The notes beneath the pieces were generated by a model that saw only the letters and a list, made by a program, of their open reading frames with translations, did no database searches and had not been told where the DNA came from. Made by a program: the position numbers and the translations under genes. From JAAFIP01 sp031431335 (GTDB lineage: Bacteria > Pseudomonadota > Gammaproteobacteria > Burkholderiales > Burkholderiaceae_C), in contig JANPDG010000133.1 in the NCBI GenBank assembly GCA_031431335.1, positions 1-30,381 on the forward strand: a stretch of DNA of 30,381 bases. Reading direction: 5' to 3'. Position 1 is the stretch's first letter. Every line of letters begins with the position of its first letter. Below, one piece after another: positions 23,461 through 30,381 of the stretch.

Positions 23461-24717
23461 ATGAAATTACCCTACGAACTTGAAGTGGGGCTGCGTTACA
23501 CCCGGGCAGGGCGTTCGAGCAGCCGCAACGGCTTTATCAGCTTTATCTCTGGCGTCTCCATGCTGGGCATTGCCCTCGGGGTGGCGGCGCTCATCATTGT
23601 GCTGTCCGTGATGAACGGCTTTCAAAAAGAAGTGCGCGACCGCATGCTGGGCGTGGTCTCGCACATTGAGGTGTTTGCGCCCAATGGTGCTGCGCTGCCT
23701 GATGTGGTGCGCACTCTCAAAGAAGTGCGCACCAACCCCGAGGTGATTGGCGCTGCGCCATTTGTCGCTGCGCAGGCGCTGTTGGCCAGAGGCGAGGACA
23801 TGAAGGGCGCCATTGTGCGGGGCATTGACCCGGCGCTCGAATCGCAAGTCACAGAGCTGGGTCAAGCGCTCAAAGACGATGCTTTTAAAAGCCTGATCTC
23901 CGGCGAATTTGCCATCATATTGGGCGGCGAGCTGGCGCGCTCATTGGGCGTGCGCGTGGGCGACAAAGTCACGCTCATTGCGCCCAGCGGTCAGGTCACG
24001 CCCGCAGGCGTGGTGCCGCGTTTAAAACAATTCACGCTGGTGGGCACGTTTGAATCGGGTCACTTTGAATACGACTCTGCACTGGCGCTGCTGCATATGG
24101 ATGACGCTGCCAAAGTGTTTCGCCTAGAAGGCCCCACTGGTGTGCGCCTGAAAATCAAAGACCTGCACCAAGCCCGCGAAGTGGGCCAGCAGCTCACGGT
24201 GCAGCTGTCTGACGGCTTGCTGGTGCGCGACTGGACGCGGCAAAATCGCACCTGGTTTGCCGCTGTGCAGTTAGAAAAACGCATGATGTTCATTATTTTG
24301 ACACTGATTGTCGCCGTGGCCGCGTTCAATTTGGTCAGCACACTGGTGATGACGGTGCAAGACAAGCGCGCCGATATTGCTATTTTGCGCACACTGGGGG
24401 CCAGCCCGCGCAGCATCATGGGGATTTTTGTGGTGCAGGGCGCGATGGTGGGGGTGATTGGCACCTTCTTGGGCCTGGCACTGGGCCTGTTGGTGGCTTT
24501 TAATATTGACGTGATCGTGCCGTGGATAGAAGGCGTGTTGCGCACCACCTTTTTACCGCGCGATATCTACCTGATCAGCCGCATGCCCAGCGAGCCGCAA
24601 AGCGCCGACATCACGCCGATTATTATTTTGTCCTTGGTGCTGTCGTTTGCTGCCACCCTGTACCCCAGCTGGCGCGCCAGCCGTGTGAACCCTGCTGAGG
24701 CGCTGCGCTATGAGTGA
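23461..24717 (+). CDS. lolC: Lipoprotein-releasing ABC transporter permease (LolC/E type)
   Basis: An inner-membrane permease of the Lol system that extracts lipoproteins for transfer to the outer membrane. The 418 residues begin with YELEVGLRYTRAGRSSSRNGFISFIS and GIALGVAALIIVLSVMNGFQKEVRDRMLG, the LolC/E signature. A large periplasmic domain follows, then three C-terminal helices (IILTLIVAVAAFNLVSTLVMTV, SIMGIFVVQGAMVGVIGTFLGLALG and IIILSLVLSFAATLYPSWRASRVNPAEALRYE). Its stop overlaps the lolD start by 8 bp. There is only one permease gene, so it may form a homodimer or have its partner elsewhere. Confidence 0.94.
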   Translation: MKLPYELEVGLRYTRAGRSSSRNGFISFISGVSMLGIALGVAALIIVLSVMNGFQKEVRDRMLGVVSHIEVFAPNGAALPDVVRTLKEVRTNPEVIGAAPFVAAQALLARGEDMKGAIVRGIDPALESQVTELGQALKDDAFKSLISGEFAIILGGELARSLGVRVGDKVTLIAPSGQVTPAGVVPRLKQFTLVGTFESGHFEYDSALALLHMDDAAKVFRLEGPTGVRLKIKDLHQAREVGQQLTVQLSDGLLVRDWTRQNRTWFAAVQLEKRMMFIILTLIVAVAAFNLVSTLVMTVQDKRADIAILRTLGASPRSIMGIFVVQGAMVGVIGTFLGLALGLLVAFNIDVIVPWIEGVLRTTFLPRDIYLISRMPSEPQSADITPIIILSLVLSFAATLYPSWRASRVNPAEALRYE

Positions 24718-25423
24718 TGTGATAAATAACGCTTGTGTTGCTGCTAATTCGCCCAACAAAGTCATCCTGCAAGCCCGTGGCCTAACCAAGCGCTTTCACG
24801 ATGGCACATTAGACGTCACCGTGTTGCAAGGCATCGACCTGCAAGTGCGCGCTGGCGAGACGGTGGCCATCGTCGGTGCGTCAGGCTCTGGCAAAAGCAC
24901 TCTTTTGCATCTGCTGGGTGGTCTGGACGCGCCTACCGCTGGCAGTGTGCAGCTGATGGACCGCGACATTACCGCGATGAGCGCCGCAGAGCAAGGCCGC
25001 TGGCGCAACCAGCACCTGGGTTTTGTCTACCAGTTTCACCACTTGCTGCCGGAGTTTACCGCATTGGACAATGTGGCCATGCCCCTAAAAATTAGGCGGT
25101 TTTCCGACGTGGAATATACAAAGTTTGCTACTAATATGCTAGCATCAGTGGGTCTGATGCACCGCCTGCACCACCGCCCCAGTGAGTTGTCTGGCGGCGA
25201 GCGCCAGCGGGTTGCCATCGCCCGCGCACTGGTCACGCGGCCTGCGTGTGTGTTGGCCGACGAGCCTACCGGCAACTTAGACCGCACTACAGCCGACGGC
25301 GTATATGTGCAGATGCTACAACTCGCCCGCGACCACGGCACCGCGTTTGTGATGGTGACGCACGATGAAGAGCTGGCGGGGCGCTGTGATCGGGTGCTGC
25401 GCCTGGTGAGCGGTAAGCTTTAG
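24710..25423 (+). CDS. lolD: Lipoprotein-releasing ABC transporter ATP-binding protein LolD, with a repeat-encoded segment
   Basis: The ATPase of the Lol system. Motifs are Walker A GASGSGKST (56-64), the Q-loop in YQFHHLLPEFTALDNVAMPL, the ABC signature LSGGERQRVAIARAL (near 160), Walker B VLADEPTGNLD and the switch His in VTHDEE. Residues about 125-142 (KIRRFSDVEYTKFATN) are encoded by repeat copy G, between the Q-loop and the VGL helix, which is a variable surface part in the family. From memory of E. coli LolD, the spacing between NVAMPL and MLxxVGL is 16 residues in both, so the repeat has not lengthened the protein. It overlaps lolC at the start. The stop overlaps the convergent YHS gene by 4 bp. 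Confidence 0.94.
   Translation: MSDVINNACVAANSPNKVILQARGLTKRFHDGTLDVTVLQGIDLQVRAGETVAIVGASGSGKSTLLHLLGGLDAPTAGSVQLMDRDITAMSAAEQGRWRNQHLGFVYQFHHLLPEFTALDNVAMPLKIRRFSDVEYTKFATNMLASVGLMHRLHHRPSELSGGERQRVAIARALVTRPACVLADEPTGNLDRTTADGVYVQMLQLARDHGTAFVMVTHDEELAGRCDRVLRLVSGKL
25084..25134 (+). repeat. Dispersed two-hairpin repeat, copy G (inside lolD)
   Basis: The left hairpin is CCTAA-AAA-TTAGG (25084-25096), then the core GGCGGTTTTCCGACGTGG (about 25095-25112). The right part AAAG-TTTG-CTAC no longer pairs well. It matches copy F at about 32 of 40 positions without gaps and is translated in frame as RRFSDVEYTKFATN. Confidence 0.88.
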
Positions 25424-26034
25424 CCTTTGGCTTTTTTAGTCGCCACCAAGTCTGCCAGCTCTTTGCCGCTCTTGTAGTGCGGCACCTTGAACATCAGGCG
25501 TTTGGTGCGCTGAATAAAGCTGTTGCTGCCTTTGATCTCTTCGCTCCAGTACTTGTCGGCCAGCACATAGTTGGCAGCTGGGTCTAGTTCAAAAGCGTCT
25601 TTGGAGCTTTGGCCGCCAAAAATATACAGCTTGCCATCGCGCATGGTCCAGGTGTCGGCATCGCCGCCCCATGGAATGCCATACACGATGCCGTCGGCGC
25701 AGTAGCCGCCGTACTGTGGGATATATTTGGCGGGTTCTTTATCAAACAGTGCTTTGTGGGCTGCGTTGGCAAAATAAAAGTTCACGCCTTCGTAGTTGCT
25801 GGCAAATTGCGCGCTGCCCATGGCGTGTTTGTTTTGGGTGAAGTAGGACACCACATCGTGGCCTTTGAGCATGACAGAGCTGGTGGCGTCTACTACATGG
25901 GCGTTGACGGGTTTGAGTGCGCCGCTGGGGTTTTGCGCGTTGATGGCTGCGCAACCTAGCAGAGTGCTGAGCGCGCCAATGGCAAGTAGGCTCGCCAAGC
26001 GGCGAACGGAGAAAATAGTGAGTGAATAGGTCAT
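25420..26034 (-). CDS. YHS-domain lipoprotein
   Basis: A 204-residue secreted lipoprotein. The signal peptide ends in the lipobox LLGC (LLAIGALSTLLGCAAI). The mature part is a YHS-like domain (VMLKGHDVVSYFTQNKHAMGSAQFASNYEGVNFYFANAAHKALFD, then KYIPQYGGYCADGIVYG), of the type found in metal- or copper-related proteins, followed by a C-terminal helix (FIQRTKRLMFKVPHY). The start ATG 26034 has GGAAG 8 nt upstream. Its start overlaps the stop of the ATP-grasp gene (ATGA), so the two are coupled. It ends convergently against lolD with a 4-bp overlap. The ligand is unknown. Confidence 0.85.
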   Translation of the reverse strand: MTYSLTIFSVRRLASLLAIGALSTLLGCAAINAQNPSGALKPVNAHVVDATSSVMLKGHDVVSYFTQNKHAMGSAQFASNYEGVNFYFANAAHKALFDKEPAKYIPQYGGYCADGIVYGIPWGGDADTWTMRDGKLYIFGGQSSKDAFELDPAANYVLADKYWSEEIKGSNSFIQRTKRLMFKVPHYKSGKELADLVATKKAKG

Positions 26035-27425
26035 GTAGATAGCTTCCAAGCTGGGTGTGGAGTGTGATGGGAGTGAGAGTGGTCAAGGGCTGCAGAAGTT
26101 TCGTGGGCTCCTGTGTGCAATACGCTGTCTGCATAAGGCAGCGGCCATTGCAATATGCCGCTAGCCATATCAACCCTGGCGCGCAGATCGGCAGCATCTT
26201 GGCCACCTAGGTGCAAAATGCCGTAGCGGTAGCTGCCAAGCCATTTAAAGTCTCGCGCCAGAGAATGGCCTGCTTTAGGAAACTGTAGCAACAAGTGGTC
26301 AGGGAATTTTTGTTGCAGCTGGTGGAGCTGCGCTGCGCTTGGCATAGGCGGTATGCGCTGGGTCAAATGCGAGGCGCTGTGGTCGAATACGCGGTAGACC
26401 GCACTGGTGGCAGCGCCAGCTGTGGGTAGCACGCGTGGCGCAGCCCATGGGTCTTGCCCATGCGCCAGTGCCACTGCCATCGCATACAGATCGATGCCAT
26501 CCACACGCAAGTACAAGTCAGCAAACTGTGAAGCCATGCGCGGGTTAAATTCGATGACGGTCAGCTTGTCTGTGGCAGCGTCATAGAAAAACTCCATGTT
26601 GAACATGCCGTAGTCAAACCCCACAGCGACTAGAAACTTACTCGCTACGTCCAGCGCTTTGGCTTGTATTTCAGCGCATAGCTTGCTGGGGTAGTCAAAA
26701 CGCATGAATGCTTGCGTGCCGGGGTACATCACAGAATCGACCACGCCTAGAGGCTTGATCTGTCTGTTGTGGACTATGCCGTCTAAGCTGTATTGGGGTG
26801 CATTCACAGGGGCTTCGAGCATGAGGCTGTGGGCTGTAGACGCCTGGGGTAGCAGGCGCTTGGCCACACGCTCAAATGGTTCGACCAAGCGCTTGATGAC
26901 CCATAACTCATAAGCGCCAAAACGGGTGAAATGCTGCAGCTCCTCGTGCGACCGTATCATTTTGGCCAGCACAGAGAAGGCGGCTTTGATGGGCTTGGCA
27001 AATACTGGAAACTCGAGGCCGCCTGGTACGGGCTCGCCATAGGCACAAGACAGGCGCTGAGAGTGGGTGCTGGCCTCGGGGCAGATCTTGTGCAGCACTT
27101 CACGTGCGTAGAGTTTGTGTTGGCAGGCTGCCACAGCTTTGGGCTGTGTACCTGGCCAGCCCATTTTTTCTGCCAGCAATGCGGCTGTGAGTGCACCAAA
27201 TTGCTCATGTTGCGAGGTGACCGCTGTCCAACCCTGAGCCTTGGCCTGTGCGGCCAGCTTATCGACCATACGGTCAATGTCAAACCAAACCAAGTGGGCG
27301 TTGCTCGGAAATGAAAACAGATCAAATCCCCGAAAATCGAACCTTAGGCCTGTTTGACGGGCTAATCGATCAAAACCGCTGGCGTCCCAGTCGTAGTTAA
27401 AAAGTAAGAGAGTTTTGCCTGTCAT
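26031..27425 (-). CDS. ATP-grasp domain protein
   Basis: A 464-residue carboxylate-amine ligase-like enzyme of unknown substrate. It opens MTGKTLLLFNYDWDASGFDRLA. The ATP-binding part has FPVFAKPIKAAFSVLAKMIRS, and the metal- and ATP-binding acidic motif lies in FNMEFFYDAATDKLTVIEFNPRMASQFADLY (E-F-N-P-R). The C-terminus is His-rich (ALDHSHSHHTPHP), possibly metal-binding. ATG 27425 is preferred by comparison with the natural opening; a longer form from 27464 is possible and neither has a clear ribosome binding site. The stop is coupled to the YHS lipoprotein start. Confidence 0.8.
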   Translation of the reverse strand: MTGKTLLLFNYDWDASGFDRLARQTGLRFDFRGFDLFSFPSNAHLVWFDIDRMVDKLAAQAKAQGWTAVTSQHEQFGALTAALLAEKMGWPGTQPKAVAACQHKLYAREVLHKICPEASTHSQRLSCAYGEPVPGGLEFPVFAKPIKAAFSVLAKMIRSHEELQHFTRFGAYELWVIKRLVEPFERVAKRLLPQASTAHSLMLEAPVNAPQYSLDGIVHNRQIKPLGVVDSVMYPGTQAFMRFDYPSKLCAEIQAKALDVASKFLVAVGFDYGMFNMEFFYDAATDKLTVIEFNPRMASQFADLYLRVDGIDLYAMAVALAHGQDPWAAPRVLPTAGAATSAVYRVFDHSASHLTQRIPPMPSAAQLHQLQQKFPDHLLLQFPKAGHSLARDFKWLGSYRYGILHLGGQDAADLRARVDMASGILQWPLPYADSVLHTGAHETSAALDHSHSHHTPHPAWKLST

Positions 27426-27577
27426 ATACGTATATTTTGGGTATCTGTCGCGTCTAACGTGCATTTATTACACAAGGGGCCTGTCAAACCAAGTGTCGCA
27501 GTGCGTTGCGTATGTTCCAGTCATTGATACCTTTACGTGATGGAGATGCTAATAGATTCAGACCAAGGCTCAGGCGG

Positions 27578-28327
27578 TCAGGGCGTTACTTGTATATCAG
27601 CCACATACCCTAGGCTCGTGCCCTCCGTGTTGTCAGAGTCTGCACCCACAATGATGGCAGTAACTGCTGGCAAGGCGCTCGTTTCTTGACCAAAAGCTTT
27701 CAAAAAATCCGCTTGCACGTTGCGTGAATGCTCTTGCCATGTTTTTAGCCCAGACTCGCCGCTGTTGACAACAATGTAATGCACTCGCCCCGTGTAAGGG
27801 CTGGCCTGTTCGGTGCCGACGCGCTCAGAATGCGCCCACACATAGCACAATGTGGCGGTGGGCAGCTTGTCGCGGCTAAAGAACTGGGCAAACTTAAAAA
27901 GTGTGCGTTCACCAGCGGGGACGTTGTCTAAAGGCATATCAAAACTAAGGCAGATTTTGAGCGCCACGTCTTCGGTTTTTTTAGAATTTAGACTTGATTT
28001 AAGTAAAGCCTCGTCCAGTCGCCAGCGAAATTTCAAGGTTTCTAGGGGGGCTTTCCAGTCGTGCACCACATTGCCGTAAGACTTGTCTGTACGCACGCGC
28101 AAGACTCTTTTGCCATCTAATTCGATAACATCAAATAAGGTGTGAGGCTTAGCGTACCGCTGTGGCAGGCCCACAAATCGCCAAGGCGCTGGTACATCTG
28201 CATTTTGCGACTGCGAAAAAGCACTTGGCCCTGCTGCAAGGGCCAAGCTAAGAAAATAACAATTAACGACCAGCGTCGTTAAGAGACCAGTCGTAGTCGA
28301 GATGGCTGATGGAAACAGTTTTGGCAC
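27578..28327 (-). CDS. DUF3047 domain protein, probably secreted
   Basis: A 249-residue protein with a signal-like N-terminus (TGLLTTLVVNCYFLSLALAAGPSA) and a DUF3047 domain, a beta-rich fold: HTLFDVIELDGKRVLRVRTDKSYGNVVHDW, ETLKFRWRLDEAL, LKICLSFDMPLDN, ATLCYVWAHSE and VTAIIVGADSDNTEGTSLGYVADIQV. Its 5' end overlaps the DUF547 gene by 65 bp, so the true start may lie further in, at a non-ATG codon nearer the signal helix. It forms a unit with the DUF547 gene. Function unknown; a periplasmic, possibly carbohydrate-binding role is only an inference from the fold type. Confidence 0.8.
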   Translation of the reverse strand: MPKLFPSAISTTTGLLTTLVVNCYFLSLALAAGPSAFSQSQNADVPAPWRFVGLPQRYAKPHTLFDVIELDGKRVLRVRTDKSYGNVVHDWKAPLETLKFRWRLDEALLKSSLNSKKTEDVALKICLSFDMPLDNVPAGERTLFKFAQFFSRDKLPTATLCYVWAHSERVGTEQASPYTGRVHYIVVNSGESGLKTWQEHSRNVQADFLKAFGQETSALPAVTAIIVGADSDNTEGTSLGYVADIQVTP

Positions 28328-29084
28328 GAATTTGTCCTTGGACAGCGGCGTCGCTGGTTAAGCTGTCGGCATATTTGGCAAATACATCTTCTACTTTGCT
28401 AAACCCTTTGTAGCCTTTTTCAAAGTCTTCTTTGAACCATTTGAATATGCTGGAAACTTGGAGTTTACCGTCAGCGTAGCGATTGCGGGTTTTGTCACCC
28501 ACAAAGCGCTTCATACCATCTTCTAATTGACTGTCTAGCTTGCCGGCTGTGAACGCATCTTGCGGCAGTGCTGGGCAGCCAATACTGGCGCAGACAATGG
28601 CGACGTGAATACGCGGGTCTTGGTACCCACCTGCGGCAATGTTGGGGCGAAGGCGCTCGTGCTCTAACCAGTCGAGGTTACGTTCTTCGCCCAAGAGCTG
28701 GTAAAACTTTTTTTTCCACGGACTGCCAATCACGGTCACATTTTTGATCGACTTGAGATCTGGGTACTTGGTCAGAATCAGCTCGATGGTAAAAGCGTTG
28801 TACGCGTTGATCAAGAACGCCATCTGTTGTTCTTTGTTAAAGGCACCGAACTGGGCAGGCGTCACAGCACTAAAACTTTCGAGCGTTTTGGTGAGCTCGC
28901 CTCGCTCTGCTGCAAAGCTTTTGTAGTTAACCCGGCTTTGCTTGTTGTCTGGCAGCCATTTAACCTGCTTTTTCAGTTGCGCGTCCCACGCAGCGTAACT
29001 GTGATCGAAGCCTTGGGCAGACGCTGCGCTGGAAGCTATTAAAAATGCAAAAGCGGTAGCTAAAAGAGCAATTAATTTTTTCAT
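28263..29084 (-). CDS. DUF547 domain protein, secreted
   Basis: A 273-residue protein with a clear signal peptide (MKKLIALLATAFAFLIASSAASAQG, cleavage near residue 24) and a DUF547 domain. Family phrases are NKEQQMAFLINAYNAFTIELIL, SPWKKKFYQLLGEERNLDWLEHERLRP, DPRIHVAIVCASIGCPALPQDAF and SSIFKWFKEDFEKGYKG. The VCASIGCP cysteines may be redox active. ATG 29084 has AGGGGA 5 nt upstream. It is likely cotranscribed with the DUF3047 gene downstream, and the flavoprotein gene lies 75 bp upstream on the same strand, an association often seen in betaproteobacteria. Confidence 0.87.
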   Translation of the reverse strand: MKKLIALLATAFAFLIASSAASAQGFDHSYAAWDAQLKKQVKWLPDNKQSRVNYKSFAAERGELTKTLESFSAVTPAQFGAFNKEQQMAFLINAYNAFTIELILTKYPDLKSIKNVTVIGSPWKKKFYQLLGEERNLDWLEHERLRPNIAAGGYQDPRIHVAIVCASIGCPALPQDAFTAGKLDSQLEDGMKRFVGDKTRNRYADGKLQVSSIFKWFKEDFEKGYKGFSKVEDVFAKYADSLTSDAAVQGQIRAKTVSISHLDYDWSLNDAGR

Positions 29085-29159
29085 ATAAATCCCCTGCACA
29101 AATTGTGCGCTAATGCGGTTGAGACAGGCTGAGAGATTGGTTAGTTCAATCCAAGTTGT

Positions 29160-30381
29160 TTAACCACGACGCCAATCGTGGTACTTTTTCACGTATTCGA
29201 GCAGTTTCTTGGGTTGGTGGGCACGCTTCCACTCTCCAGCAACGTATTTGTTGGATTCTGCAAGCGTGGGGTAGGCATGAATGGTGCCTAGAATTTTTTC
29301 CAAGCCCAAGCCGTGTTTCATTGCCAAGACATACTCAGCAAGCAAGTCGCCAGCGTGAACGCCCACAATAGTGACACCTAAAATTTTATCTTTGCCAGGT
29401 ACAGTCAGCACCTTAATAAAACCATGCGCCTCGCTGTCGGCAATGGCACGATCCAAGTCGTCAATGCCGTACTTAGTGACTTCATAGGCAATATTTTGCG
29501 CCTTGGCTTCTTGCTCGTTAATTCCAACACGGGCTACTTCAGGGTCAATAAAAGTGGCCGCTGGGATGATGCGGTAGTCGGCTTTGAACTTCTTAAAGGT
29601 GCCAAATAGCGCGTTGACTGCGGCGTACCAAGCTTGGTGTGCCGCAGTGTGGGTAAACTGATAAGGGCCTGCCACATCGCCTGCAGCAAAAATATTGGGG
29701 TACAAAGTTTCTAGATATTCGTTGGTCTCTACGGTGCGGCTGGTGGGTATGCCCAAGTCTTCTAAACCATAACCTTTGAGACGCGCAATGCGGCCTACCG
29801 CGCAGATGACTTCGTCAAATTCAATACGCTTTTCAGCACCTGCATGCTCGACAATAAGTGCTTTAACGCCATTCGAGTTTTCAAAGCGCAATGCTTTGTG
29901 ACCAGTTAGCACTTGCACGCCATCTGCTTGTAACGCCTTAGCAGCATGGGCAGACACTTCTTCGTCTTCTCGAATCAAAATACGTGGTGCCATCTCAATC
30001 TGCGACACATGGGAGCCTAGGCGTGCAAAACTCTGCGCAAGTTCGCAGCCTATGGGGCCGCCGCCCAGTACCAAGAGGCGCTTGGGTAGCTCATCAAGTT
30101 TGGCAAATGCGTCCCACAGCGTGTCGCTGGTGACATAGCCAGAATGCTCTATGCCCGGCAGAGACGGCACGATAGGTTGCGCGCCAGCGGCAATCACAAT
30201 GCTGCGGGTTGTGAGTGTTTTCTTCGTGCCATCGTTCAGGGCAATCTCTACCGTCCACGGGTTGACGATTTTGGCGTAACCCTCCACCACATCGACCCCT
30301 AATCCTGTAAAGCGCTCTACGCTGTCGTGAGGAGCAATTTCTGCAATGATGTCGTGCACACGCTGCATGACAGCTTTGAAG
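29160..30381 (-). CDS. FAD-dependent pyridine nucleotide-disulfide oxidoreductase, C-terminal part
   Basis: A flavoprotein of the dihydrolipoamide dehydrogenase/mercuric reductase family, open at the window edge, so the N-terminal FAD motif and the redox-active Cys pair are not visible. Visible parts are SIVIAAGAQPIVPSLPGIE, the NAD(P)-binding motif LLVLGGGPIGCELAQSFARLG, the second FAD motif YPNIFAAGDVAGPYQFTHTAAHQ, the dimerization domain (FIDPEVARVGINEQEAKA), and near the C-terminus AYPTLAES. The C-terminus KKYHDWRRG is of a form often seen in proteins that carry a TVP38/TMEM64 membrane domain at the N-terminus, but this is outside the window. It is followed by the DUF547-DUF3047 pair on the same strand. 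The natural substrate is unknown. Confidence 0.85.
   Translation of the reverse strand, partial: FKAVMQRVHDIIAEIAPHDSVERFTGLGVDVVEGYAKIVNPWTVEIALNDGTKKTLTTRSIVIAAGAQPIVPSLPGIEHSGYVTSDTLWDAFAKLDELPKRLLVLGGGPIGCELAQSFARLGSHVSQIEMAPRILIREDEEVSAHAAKALQADGVQVLTGHKALRFENSNGVKALIVEHAGAEKRIEFDEVICAVGRIARLKGYGLEDLGIPTSRTVETNEYLETLYPNIFAAGDVAGPYQFTHTAAHQAWYAAVNALFGTFKKFKADYRIIPAATFIDPEVARVGINEQEAKAQNIAYEVTKYGIDDLDRAIADSEAHGFIKVLTVPGKDKILGVTIVGVHAGDLLAEYVLAMKHGLGLEKILGTIHAYPTLAESNKYVAGEWKRAHQPKKLLEYVKKYHDWRRG

Noticed and set aside
25136..25145. Perfect palindrome ATGCTAGCAT next to repeat copy G
   Set aside because: It is not found at the same place in the other copies and is short enough for chance; not counted as part of the element.

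Overview
The window looks like the chromosome of a betaproteobacterium of the order Burkholderiales, most likely a Comamonadaceae-type freshwater bacterium. The evidence is the gene order of the aa3-type cytochrome oxidase cluster (DUF2244, coxB with a fused cytochrome c domain, ctaD, small assembly protein, ctaG, DUF2970, coxC, DUF2909, SURF1, ctaA, ctaB, SCO), the DUF3579 gene next to argD, and the phosphoglycerate-mutase-like gene before recJ. This placement rests on remembered gene order, not on a search. I see no rRNA, tRNA, CRISPR array, prophage or transposase gene.

Layout. 1-2100: 5' end of argD, a DUF3579 gene, rpsT and comF. 2166-3107: a BioC-like methyltransferase. 3296-8857: the oxidase structural operon, closed by a strong terminator. 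8947-13531: DUF2909, then SURF1, a thioredoxin-fold membrane protein, ctaA, ctaB and a SCO lipoprotein, i.e. heme A synthesis and copper delivery to the oxidase. 13651-15485: a 7TM-DISM/degenerate GGDEF receptor broken by a frameshift. 15643-16575: rpoH behind a promoter covered by a CIRCE (HrcA) operator. 16985-19333: two zinc-ribbon membrane proteins, one with fifteen perfect GTACCA repeats. 19340-23404: DUF2726, DUF962, recJ and the mutase-like gene. 23461-25423: lolC-lolD. 25420-29084: YHS lipoprotein/ATP-grasp pair and DUF3047/DUF547 pair. 29160-end: a flavoprotein disulfide reductase without its N-terminus.

The most notable thing is a dispersed, AT-rich repeat of about 50-58 bp present at least seven times, in both orientations, among ordinary housekeeping genes. 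It has a conserved core (GGCAGTTTTCCGACGTGG) between two short hairpins whose stems covary between copies. It lies inside or at the edge of coding sequences in five of seven cases. It encodes an internal segment of the methyltransferase and of LolD in the same reading frame, the hydrophobic region and lipobox of the SCO signal peptide, the stop codon of SCO, and the last 17 residues of the mutase-like protein together with the recJ start codon. I do not recognise it as a named family. It behaves like the protein-coding palindromic elements known from Rickettsia, but in a different lineage and with a different sequence.
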